11,836 nt of DNA from assembly GCA_018712665.1 (NCBI GenBank), contig DVGP01000211.1:1-11836 (forward strand). Reading direction: 5' to 3'. The DNA is from Candidatus Pelethomonas intestinigallinarum (GTDB lineage Bacteria; Bacillota; Clostridia; Oscillospirales; Oscillospiraceae). A program made the translations under genes and the position numbers. The first letter of the stretch is position 1, and each line of letters starts with the position of its first letter. Positions 6,648 through 11,836 of this stretch are shown piece by piece. The notes under the pieces were generated by a model that saw only the letters and a list, made by a program, of their open reading frames with translations, was not told the origin of the DNA and made no database searches.

Positions 6648-7579
6648 CCGTGATCCTGGAGACCTACGACGGGGAGCGGTACCAGCTGCCCATGCTGGTG
6701 GAGTGGGACCTGACCCACACCGGCTCCGTCCCCTGCGACAGCATGGCCGTCACATGCCTGTACGACCAGGGGATGAGCGATGTGCTGCCCAGGGCGACCC
6801 GCTTCGCCGCCCGGAGCGGCGGGGCGACCATGCTCCGGGGGGTGGTGGACGCCTACGAGATCTCCTTCTCACCCCAGGGGATGCTGGTCACCGTGGAGGG
6901 CCGGGGGATGGCGGCTCTGCTGCTGGACAACGAGTCCGAGGCGATCACCTACGGCCGGGCGTCCCTGGCGGACATCCTGCAAAACCACGTAACTCCCTAC
7001 GGTGTCTCCACCGAGGTCCGTCGGGAGGTGTCCGGCCGGAACTACGCCGTGGTCTCCGGCTCCAGCCAGTGGAAGGCCCTGCGGGGCTTCACCCACCGCT
7101 ACGGCGGCTTCGAGCCCTATTTCACCCGGGAGGGGGGGCTGGTGGCGGGGCCTCTGTGGGGAAGCGGCCGGACCCTCCGGATCAATGACGAGACGCCCCT
7201 TCTCTCCCTTCGGAAGCGGGAGCAGCGCTACGGCGTCATCTCCGAAATGCTCATTCAGGACAAGGTCCAGGGGGTGAGCCACTCGGTGGTGAACGAGGAC
7301 TTCGCCGCCCAGGGCGGCCGGCGGAGGCATGTGCTGTACATGCCCCGCTCCACCGCCGGCCAGCGGCGGTACACCGGGGAGTACCAGATCGCCCAGTCCG
7401 AGCTGGAGCGGCTGGAGATCAGCCTGGAGCTGCCCCTGGCCTTCGCCGCCTCCCCCGGGGACCGGGTCTCCCTGTCCCTGAGCCGGCTGGGATTATCCGG
7501 GACATACGACGTAGTGTCCGCCCGCAGCCGGATGGACGGCAGTGGGGAGCGGACGGAAATGACTTTGAGCGTGAGGTGA
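6641..7579 (+). CDS. Baseplate hub protein (XkdQ / Mu gp44 / P2 gpD-like)
   Basis: This 312-residue protein fits the trimeric hub (T4 gp27-like) that joins the tail tube to the central spike. Evidence includes the N-terminal beta domain (LTVILETYDGERYQLP), the GVVDAYEISFSPQGMLVTVEGRGMAALLLDNE segment typical of late-control/XkdQ proteins, a middle domain beginning LADILQNHVTPYGV with SSQWKALRGFTHRYGGFEPYF, and the C-terminal LPLAFAASPGDRVSLSLSRLGLSGTYDVVSARSRMDGSGE strands. The frame runs open upstream to 6533, but the ATG at 6641 is favoured because upstream codons are a shadow of the LysM gene; AGGTGGTGA at 6628-6636 can serve as ribosome binding site. The stop lies within the ribosome binding site of the spike gene. 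The length is typical for XkdQ-type hubs. Confidence 0.87.
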   Translation: MLTVILETYDGERYQLPMLVEWDLTHTGSVPCDSMAVTCLYDQGMSDVLPRATRFAARSGGATMLRGVVDAYEISFSPQGMLVTVEGRGMAALLLDNESEAITYGRASLADILQNHVTPYGVSTEVRREVSGRNYAVVSGSSQWKALRGFTHRYGGFEPYFTREGGLVAGPLWGSGRTLRINDETPLLSLRKREQRYGVISEMLIQDKVQGVSHSVVNEDFAAQGGRRRHVLYMPRSTAGQRRYTGEYQIAQSELERLEISLELPLAFAASPGDRVSLSLSRLGLSGTYDVVSARSRMDGSGERTEMTLSVR

Positions 7580-7588
7580 AAGATTAAC

Positions 7589-8107
7589 ATGTGGCTATCG
7601 AAAAAGCTCTCCCTCCAACACGCCGCGGAGCAGGAGGGCGCCGCCGCCGACATGGGGGTGACCACCATCGGCGGCGGCAGCGCCAGTGTGGTCACCCGGG
7701 GCGAGCAGCGGGACCTGGCGGTCTTCGCCCCCGGGGGCCTGGTGTGGCAGCCCAAGTGCGGCGACACGGTGCTGGTCATCAAGGGCGGCGTGGGCTGTCA
7801 GGAGAGCTGTGTGGCGGCGGCGGACACCGGAGCCAACGCCCCCAAGGACATGGCCCCCGGGGAGCTGTACCTCTACTCCGACGGCGGCGCGTCGGTCTAT
7901 CTCCGCTCCGACGGGAGCATCGAGATCAAGGGACCCGTCAAGGTCGAGGGGGATGTGGCCCTGACCGGGGACGTGACGCTGAACGGCGACGTCACAATGA
8001 CCGGGGACCTGTCTTCCACGGGAAACGTGGCGATGAACGGCCGGGTAGAGGTATTCGGCTCCCTCTTCATCAACGGGGCGGCCTGCCCGGCCTGCCTGGG
8101 CGGCTGA
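7589..8107 (+). CDS. Baseplate central spike protein (gpV / Mu gp45-like)
   Basis: This 172-residue protein should trimerise into the membrane-piercing spike under the hub. Residues ~1-75 look like an OB-fold domain (VTTIGGGSASVVTRGEQRDLAVFAPGGLVWQPKCGDTVLVIKGG). Residues ~90-162 contain hexad-type repeats (GDVALT, GDVTLN, GDVTMT, GDLSST, GNVAMN) expected for an intertwined beta-helix. The chain ends with a Cys-x-x-Cys pair (Cys166, Cys169) near the predicted tip. P2 gpV and related spikes instead bind iron at the apex through a HxH motif. The ATG at 7589 is 9 nt after GAGGTGA (7573-7579). GTG at 7591 opens another frame that merges with the next gene and is rejected as the start. Confidence 0.85.
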   Translation: MWLSKKLSLQHAAEQEGAAADMGVTTIGGGSASVVTRGEQRDLAVFAPGGLVWQPKCGDTVLVIKGGVGCQESCVAAADTGANAPKDMAPGELYLYSDGGASVYLRSDGSIEIKGPVKVEGDVALTGDVTLNGDVTMTGDLSSTGNVAMNGRVEVFGSLFINGAACPACLGG

Positions 8108-8118
8108 GAGGAGGGACC

Positions 8119-8463
8119 ATGGAGACAAAGCTTGTCAACGGGGACTATGTGCCCGACGGGCTGGGGGGCGTGGAGCGCCTAAGCGGCGCCGACGCCCTGC
8201 TGGGCCGGGTCCTCTACCGGCTCACCGCCCGGCGGGGGCAGTTCCCGCCCCTGCCGGAGCTGGGCAGCCGGCTCTACCTGCTGGGACGGGAGACCGGGGC
8301 CAACCGTCTCACCGCCGCCCGGCAGTATGTGGCGGAGGCCCTGGCCCAGGAGCCGGTAACCGTGGAGGATGTGACCCTCACCGCCGCCGGGGAGGGCCGG
8401 GTCCACCTGGCTGTTTTCCTGAAATACCAGGGCACGGACCTGGCCGTCACACTGACCGTATAA
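8119..8463 (+). CDS. Baseplate wedge protein, gp25/XkdS/gpW-like
   Basis: This 114-residue protein matches the small gp25-like baseplate component in length and position before baseplate J. Gp25-like proteins initiate sheath polymerisation and sit in the inner baseplate wedge. Visible landmarks are SGADALLGRVLYRLTARRGQFPPLPELGSRLYLL near the middle and LTAARQYVAEALAQEPVTVEDVTL followed by C-terminal strands; the family is known for an EPR-like turn near here, and a partial match (QEP) is seen. The ATG at 8119 lies 4 nt after AGGAGG (8109-8114). A longer frame from 7591 joins this frame, but that upstream portion is antisense-like in composition and is a shadow of the spike gene. Confidence 0.85.
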   Translation: METKLVNGDYVPDGLGGVERLSGADALLGRVLYRLTARRGQFPPLPELGSRLYLLGRETGANRLTAARQYVAEALAQEPVTVEDVTLTAAGEGRVHLAVFLKYQGTDLAVTLTV

Positions 8464-8476
8464 GGGAGGGAATACT

Positions 8477-9538
8477 TTGGAGAAAAATATCGACACCATT
8501 TACAGCGAGATGCTCGCCGCCTTCAGCGAGAAAAGCGGCTATCTCCCCCACAGCTCCTGCGACCTGGCGGCCCGTCTGTACGCCGCCGCGGCCCAGCTCC
8601 AGGCCCTCTACCACCAGGCCAGGTGGGTGCTGGACCAGAGCTTTCCCCAGACGGCCCAGGGGGCCTATCTGGACCAGCACGCCGCCCTCCGGGGGCTGAG
8701 CCGGGCGGTGGCCACCCGGGCGGCGGGGGTGCTGCGCTTCGGCGTGTCCGCAGCGGCCTCCGGCGACCTGCCCATCGACGCCGGCACGGTGTGCATGACC
8801 GCCGACGGCGTCCGCTTCGCCACCACCGAGGACGCGGTGCTGGCGGAGGGGGAACTCTACGTGGACGTGCCCGCCCTGGCGGTGGAGCCGGGCCGGGCGG
8901 GAAATGTGGCCGCCGGGGCGGTGACCATTATGGCCGCCATGCCTGTGGGCATTCGGGCCTGCACCAACCCGGAGGCCTTCAGCGGCGGGGATGACCTGGA
9001 GAGCGACGACGCCCTCCGCCGTCGGCTGCTGGACACCTACCTCCGCCTGCCCAACGGCGCCAACGCCGCCTACTACGAGCAGGTGGCCCTGTCCTACACC
9101 GGCGTGGCCGCCGCCAAGGCGGTGGGCCGGCCCAGGGGAGTGGGCAGTGTGGACCTGTATGTGGCCACCGACGCAGGCATCCCCGAGGCAGAGCTGCTCA
9201 CCGCCATCGAGAGCTACCTGGAGGAGAAGCGGGAGATCTCCGTGGACCTGCGGGTGCTGGCCCCCACCCCCGCCGCGGTGGATATCTCCGTGGCCCTGCT
9301 CCCCGCCGCCGGGGCGGACTTCGCCCAGGCCAAGGCCGACGCGGACGCCGCCCTGCGGGCCGCCTTCACCGGGGCCCTGCTGGGAGAAGGGGTGACCCTG
9401 GCCTTTCTCGGCGACCTGCTCTACCACCTGGAGAGCGTGGCCAACTACCGCTTCACCCAGCCGGCGGCGGATGTGGCGGCCTCTCCCACCCAGCTGCCCG
9501 TGCTGGGCACGGTGACCTTCAGCGAATGGGAGGGGTGA
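8477..9538 (+). CDS. Baseplate J-like protein (Mu gp47 / P2 gpJ / XkdT-like)
   Basis: This 353-residue protein is a wedge protein surrounding the hub. Family landmarks are clear: residues ~99-115 read LPIDAGTVCMTADGVRF (the 'pAGT... ADG..F' motif), then a GRAGNVAAGAVT segment near 139-150, FSGGDDLESDDALRRRLLDTY at ~168-188, and LPNGANAAYYEQVALSYTGVAAAKAV at ~191-216, matching the conserved GGNA-type region of this family. The probable start is TTG at 8477, 6 nt from GGGAGGG (8464-8470); no ATG lies closer to that site. The length is typical of baseplate J proteins in PBSX- and Mu-like elements. It is followed after 1 nt by the gpI-like gene. Confidence 0.92.
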   Translation: MEKNIDTIYSEMLAAFSEKSGYLPHSSCDLAARLYAAAAQLQALYHQARWVLDQSFPQTAQGAYLDQHAALRGLSRAVATRAAGVLRFGVSAAASGDLPIDAGTVCMTADGVRFATTEDAVLAEGELYVDVPALAVEPGRAGNVAAGAVTIMAAMPVGIRACTNPEAFSGGDDLESDDALRRRLLDTYLRLPNGANAAYYEQVALSYTGVAAAKAVGRPRGVGSVDLYVATDAGIPEAELLTAIESYLEEKREISVDLRVLAPTPAAVDISVALLPAAGADFAQAKADADAALRAAFTGALLGEGVTLAFLGDLLYHLESVANYRFTQPAADVAASPTQLPVLGTVTFSEWEG

Positions 9539-9539
9539 C

Positions 9540-10106
9540 ATGAGCTACGCCGTCTACCTGCGGGAGCTGCTGCGTCCCCTGGGGATCTATGACCTGGCGG
9601 AGGGCAGCCTCAGCGGCAGTGAGCTGGACGCTCTGGGCCTGGGCATGGATGGGGCCGAGGATGCCCTGGAGTACACGGAACAGGAGAGCCTCCTGTCCAC
9701 CGCCTGCGGAGAGGGCCTGGACCGGCGGGAGGCCCTCTTCGCCCGGGCTCCGGTCCATGTATCCACACAGCTGCGCCGGGAGGCCGTCGCCGCCCTGCTC
9801 CGCATCGGCGGGGACTGCTTTACCTTGAGCGACATCAACAGCACCATCTCCGGCTGCGGCATCAAGGCCCTGGCCCAGGAGAAGGAGCAGTTCGGCTACA
9901 TCCGGGTCATCTTCCCGGAGACGGCGGGAGTGCCGCCGGAGTTTGAACAGATCAGCCAGATCATTCTGGACATCATCCCCTGTCACCTGGAGGTGGAATT
10001 CTACTTCCGGTACCTGACCTGGGCGGAGTGCCACGCCCACGGCTATACCTGGGCCGTTGTCCACCAGAACCAGTGGAACTGGCAGGAGTTCCAGCTGGCA
10101 ATCTGA
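9540..10106 (+). CDS. gpI/YmfQ-like (DUF2313-type) baseplate protein, last gene of the tail operon
   Basis: This 188-residue protein has the length and position of the YmfQ/XkdU/Mu gp48 family, directly downstream of baseplate J, which usually bridges the wedge and tail fibres. N-terminal residues LRELLRPLGIYDLAEGSLSGSELDALGLGMDGAEDALE match the family's start, and LLRIGGDCFTLSDINSTISGCGIKA is in the central region. The C-terminus carries Trp-containing near-repeats (LTWAECHAHG, YTWAVVHQNQ, WNWQEFQLAI), a pattern also seen as 'LTWDEL' repeats in other members. The ATG is 5 nt after GGGAGGGG (9527-9534). No tail fibre gene follows, unlike PBSX or Mu-like elements. Confidence 0.85.
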   Translation: MSYAVYLRELLRPLGIYDLAEGSLSGSELDALGLGMDGAEDALEYTEQESLLSTACGEGLDRREALFARAPVHVSTQLRREAVAALLRIGGDCFTLSDINSTISGCGIKALAQEKEQFGYIRVIFPETAGVPPEFEQISQIILDIIPCHLEVEFYFRYLTWAECHAHGYTWAVVHQNQWNWQEFQLAI

Positions 10107-10223
10107 CACGCGCTTCCCAGAGGTACCGCCCGCCTCTGTTTACCATAGATGATTCAATTGATCCCCATACAGCGGCTGCCCGATCCTTACGCCAGCAGGC
10201 CCCCTCTTTCTAAAAATGCCGTT

Positions 10224-10296
10224 ACTTTCCTACTGCTCCGCAGCGGGAAAGTCCCCGCTTCGCGGGCCGCACGCCTTGCACAGCAAGGCTGTGCGG
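10224..10296. repeat. Three consecutive stem-loops, candidate palindromic intergenic repeat
   Basis: Three hairpins abut. The first has ACTTTCC (10224-10230) pairing with GGAAAGT (10246-10252), with an inner CTGC/GCAG stem. The second pairs CCCGC (10254-10258) with GCGGG (10262-10266). The third is the strongest: CCGCAC-GCCTTGC (10267-10279) pairs with GCAAGGC and GTGCGG (10283-10296) around an ACA loop, with one bulged T. Such contiguous stems fit a REP-like dispersed repeat or a structured RNA element. There is no T-tract immediately after, so simple terminator function is less likely. Confidence 0.6.
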
Positions 10297-10311
10297 GGCA
10301 TTTGATTGGAT

Positions 10312-10335
10312 TCGAGGCGGGCTTTGCCCCCTCGA
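10312..10335. repeat. Stem-loop with TTT loop
   Basis: TCGAGG (10312-10317) pairs with CCTCGA (10330-10335) and GGGC (10319-10322) pairs with GCCC (10326-10329), enclosing a TTT loop and leaving one bulged C at 10318. It lies 15 nt after the three-stem cluster and is likely part of the same structured unit. No protein-coding explanation is apparent. Confidence 0.55.
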
Positions 10336-10342
10336 GCTCCCC

Positions 10343-10365
10343 CTGCGCTGTGCAGCTTTTTATTT
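10343..10365 (+). terminator. Weak candidate terminator for the tail operon
   Basis: A short CTGC/GCAG stem (10343-10346 with 10352-10355) is followed by a T-rich run (TTTTTATTT at 10357-10365). The stem is only 4 bp, so intrinsic termination is plausible but weak. It is the first T-rich run following a stem downstream of the baseplate genes on the plus strand. Confidence 0.25.
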
Positions 10366-10395
10366 CTATAGAGAGTTCTTCGACACGCTGTGCGA

Positions 10396-10410
10396 TCCGC
10401 AAAAAGCGGA
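10396..10410. repeat. Short stem-loop TCCGC-AAAAA-GCGGA
   Basis: A perfect 5-bp stem with an AAAAA loop lies between the two TTCTATAG direct repeats. On its own it could be chance in GC-rich DNA, but it continues the series of stems in this intergenic region. Confidence 0.4.
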
Positions 10411-10452
10411 CCGCAACCACATCCTGTAAAAATTCTATAGGACTTTTCCAAC

Positions 10453-10482
10453 AAAGCGCCCGGCCATGCGGCCGGGCGCTTT
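10453..10482. terminator. Strong bidirectional terminator-like hairpin
   Basis: A perfect 13-bp inverted repeat, AAAGCGCCCGGCC with GGCCGGGCGCTTT, encloses an ATGC loop. The AAA/TTT edges give a short T-run on either strand, the classic form of a bidirectional intrinsic terminator. It would separate the phage tail operon from the downstream LysM-GH18 gene, supporting that they are independent transcription units. The T-run is only three residues long on the plus strand, so efficiency is uncertain. Confidence 0.65.
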
Positions 10483-10570
10483 CGTCCGCGAAGCATCGGT
10501 AACCGGCCGCCGGGCAAAGCTGCGATCAGCTTCCAAGCCGGGTGTAAAATCCAGTGCCCTGCGGGTATTG

Positions 10571-10596
10571 ATACTTTTTCTTTCAAGGGAAAGTAT
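10571..10596 (+). promoter_or_regulatory. Inverted repeat ATACTTT...AAAGTAT with a possible -35-like element
   Basis: ATACTTT (10571-10577) pairs with AAAGTAT (10590-10596), with a nested CTTTC/GAAAG. A TTGATA lies just upstream at 10568-10573, but no good -10 sits 17 nt downstream (AAGTAT matches the consensus at only three positions). It could be an operator, an RNA hairpin or part of the dispersed repeat. The region 55-80 nt upstream of the LysM-GH18 start is where a promoter for that gene would be expected, but I cannot identify one with confidence. Confidence 0.3.
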
Positions 10597-10650
10597 GTAG
10601 ACCGTATGCGGCCAAGCCTGGAGGCATAGGTTATTCTGAGGTGATCTGAC

Positions 10651-11836
10651 ATGACGATCCACGTCGTTCAGCCGGGGGAGACCCTGTACGGCATCGCGGG
10701 GCGGTACGGGGTGGACCCGGAGCTGCTGCGGGTGTCCAACGGCGTGCCGGAGGACGGGGCCCTGGCGGTGGGGCAGGCCCTGGCGGTGCAGTTTGTCCGC
10801 ACCCTTCACGTGGTCCAGCCGGGGCAGAGCCTGTCCTCCATCGCCGCCGAATACGGCATCCCCCTGCGGCAGCTCTACCGCGACAACTACGGCCTGCTGG
10901 GCCAGCCGGAGGTCCGGGCCGGGCAGCGTCTGGTCATCGCCTACGACCAGGTGAAGCTGGGGGAGACCTTCACCAACGGCTACGCCTACCCCCATATCCA
11001 GCGCCGGGAGCTGGCGGCGGTCCTGCCCTATATGAGCTGCCTGACCCCCTTCACTTACGGCATCGACACCCAGGGCGGCCTGCTGCCCCTGGAGGACGGC
11101 GTGCTGCTGGAGGAGGCCCGGCGGCTGGGGACCGGGCCGCTGATGCACCTGTCCTCCCTGACGGAGGAGGGGACCTTCTCCAGCCAGCGGGCGGCGGAGC
11201 TGCTGGCGGACCCCGCCGCCCGGGCCGCTCTCACGGAACAGGTCGCAGCCACCATGGAGGCCAGGGGGTACCAGGGGCTGGACGTGGATTTCGAGTTCAT
11301 CCCCGCCGCTCAGAAGGAGGACTACGCTCAGTTTATCCGGGAGCTGCGGCAGCGGCTGGCGCCCCGGGGCTGGCCTGTGCTGGTGGCCCTGGCCCCCAAG
11401 ACCTACGCCGGTCAGCCCGGGCTTTTGTACGAGGCCCACGACTACGCCGCCCTGGGGGCCGCGGCGGACTATGTGCTGCTGATGACCTACGAGTGGGGCT
11501 ACACCTACGGCCCGCCCATGGCGGTGGCTCCCCTGCCCAACGTGCGGCGGGTGCTGGACTACGCCGTCACCGAGATCCCGCCGGAGAAGATCTGCCTGGG
11601 TATCCCCAACTACGGCTACGACTGGCCCCTGCCCTACCGGCAGGGGGAGACCCAGGCCCAGTCGCTGTCCAACCAGGAGGCGGTGGCCGCCGCCGTGGCC
11701 TATGGGGCGGCGATCCAGTACGACGAAACGGCCCAGAGCCCCTGGTTCCGGTATACGGCGGCGGACGGCGCCATCCATGAGGTGTGGTTCGAGGACGCCA
11801 GGAGCATCAGCGAGAAGCTGCGGCTCATCCGGCTCT
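10651..11836 (+). CDS. LysM-GH18 spore peptidoglycan hydrolase (SleL/YaaH-type), 5' portion
   Basis: The gene runs off the window edge; 395 codons are visible. Two LysM domains (residues ~3-47 and ~51-97) begin HVVQPGETLYGIA and HVVQPGQSLSSIA and would bind peptidoglycan. From ~105 onwards is a GH18 domain: TPFTYGID at ~132-139, the catalytic DVDFE (Asp211, Asp213, Glu215 as proton donor) and LLMTYEWGYTYGPP at ~276-289, characteristic of the YaaH/SleL/YdhD group. These enzymes (N-acetylglucosaminidase in SleL) degrade spore cortex during germination. No signal peptide is seen, as usual for spore coat members. The ATG follows an extended ribosome binding site GAGGTGATC (10638-10646). It is separated from the tail operon by 544 nt and a hairpin, so it is likely a host gene, although recruitment as a particle-release enzyme cannot be excluded. 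Confidence 0.9.
   Translation, partial: MTIHVVQPGETLYGIAGRYGVDPELLRVSNGVPEDGALAVGQALAVQFVRTLHVVQPGQSLSSIAAEYGIPLRQLYRDNYGLLGQPEVRAGQRLVIAYDQVKLGETFTNGYAYPHIQRRELAAVLPYMSCLTPFTYGIDTQGGLLPLEDGVLLEEARRLGTGPLMHLSSLTEEGTFSSQRAAELLADPAARAALTEQVAATMEARGYQGLDVDFEFIPAAQKEDYAQFIRELRQRLAPRGWPVLVALAPKTYAGQPGLLYEAHDYAALGAAADYVLLMTYEWGYTYGPPMAVAPLPNVRRVLDYAVTEIPPEKICLGIPNYGYDWPLPYRQGETQAQSLSNQEAVAAAVAYGAAIQYDETAQSPWFRYTAADGAIHEVWFEDARSISEKLRLIRL

Larger units (their letters stand above)
10107..10650 (+). other. Structured non-coding intergenic region between tail operon and LysM-GH18 gene
   Basis: These 544 nt contain no convincing gene on either strand. Short open frames are present but have low-complexity or atypical composition and no good ribosome binding sites. 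At least six stem-loops occur between 10224 and 10596, and the base composition is visibly less GC-rich than the flanking genes in parts. A direct repeat TTCTATAG occurs at 10364-10371 and 10433-10440. The minus-strand translation contains a peptide pattern (LESNQMPRTALLCKA) that I recall as a frequent spurious prediction from intergenic repeats of Oscillospiraceae genomes, suggesting dispersed repeat DNA; this is recollection, not a search. Confidence 0.7.

Noticed and set aside
7591..8118. GTG-initiated extension of the gp25-like gene (290 codons)
   Set aside because: The upstream part is Arg/Gly/His-rich shadow sequence over the spike gene; the ATG at 8119 has its own AGGAGG and gives the normal family length.
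8447..9541. Long minus-strand open frame opposite baseplate J (364 codons)
   Set aside because: It is antisense to a clear baseplate J gene, with His/Gly/Val-rich low-complexity composition typical of GC-rich shadow frames and no ribosome binding site.
10149..10502. Small plus-strand open frame in the intergenic region (117 codons)
   Set aside because: It spans several perfect hairpins, has no ribosome binding site and shows no domain-like composition; it is likely a chance frame over repeat DNA.
10603..10632. Sporulation sigma-E-like promoter upstream of the LysM-GH18 gene (CATAGGTT)
   Set aside because: The -10 match is partial, the -35 match is poor, and transcription would start inside the ribosome binding site.
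10435..11778. Minus-strand open frame opposite the LysM-GH18 gene (447 codons)
   Set aside because: The plus strand encodes intact LysM and GH18 motifs; the antisense product is low-complexity and lacks any recognisable domain.
1..11836. CRISPR array, tRNA or rRNA genes
   Set aside because: No regularly spaced direct repeats, tRNA cloverleaf or conserved rRNA segments were seen.

Overview
The window is a single forward-strand block of contractile-tailed (myovirus-type) phage structural genes, followed by a hairpin-rich non-coding stretch and then the start of a host-type gene. The DNA is strongly GC-rich with G/C at most third codon positions, and most starts have strong GGAGG-type Shine-Dalgarno sequences. 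The last gene is a LysM-GH18 protein of the spore-cortex hydrolase type (SleL/YaaH/YdhD). Together these suggest a GC-rich, spore-forming Clostridia host, plausibly a gut Oscillospiraceae. That placement is inference; no marker gene is present.

Layout. (1) Head, 1-2567: the tail end of an upstream gene (probably portal), a prohead protease with a long helical C-terminus, a small decoration-type protein and the HK97-fold major capsid protein. (2) Neck, 2580-3774: a head-tail adaptor, a stopper-like protein and a tail terminator-like protein, each overlapping the next by 4 nt. (3) Tail, 3775-5238: a compact sheath and a tail tube. (4) An unusual slot, 5238-6059: a 273-residue Pro/Ala/Glu-rich, apparently disordered protein sits where the tail-assembly chaperones and the long tape-measure protein are expected. 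(5) Baseplate, 6078-10106: an XkdP-like LysM protein, the hub, a beta-helical spike, a gp25-like sheath initiator, baseplate J and a gpI/YmfQ-like protein. (6) 10107-10650: no convincing gene, but at least six stem-loops. (7) 10651 to the window edge: the 5' part of the LysM-GH18 gene.

The genes would work together to build a capsid (protease, decoration, capsid), a neck and a contractile tail whose baseplate nucleates tube and sheath. All reading frames are intact, and short overlaps or gaps suggest one translationally coupled operon. Three things are missing from the usual order: a recognisable tape measure with its chaperones, any tail fibre after the gpI-like gene, and a holin/endolysin cassette before the host-type gene. 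This makes a reduced or domesticated contractile particle (gene-transfer-agent-like or otherwise) the most interesting hypothesis, although genes outside the window could fill the gaps. Other points of interest are a CxxC pair at the predicted spike tip, a Cys/His cluster in the prohead protease, and the structured intergenic region, which looks like a dispersed repeat.
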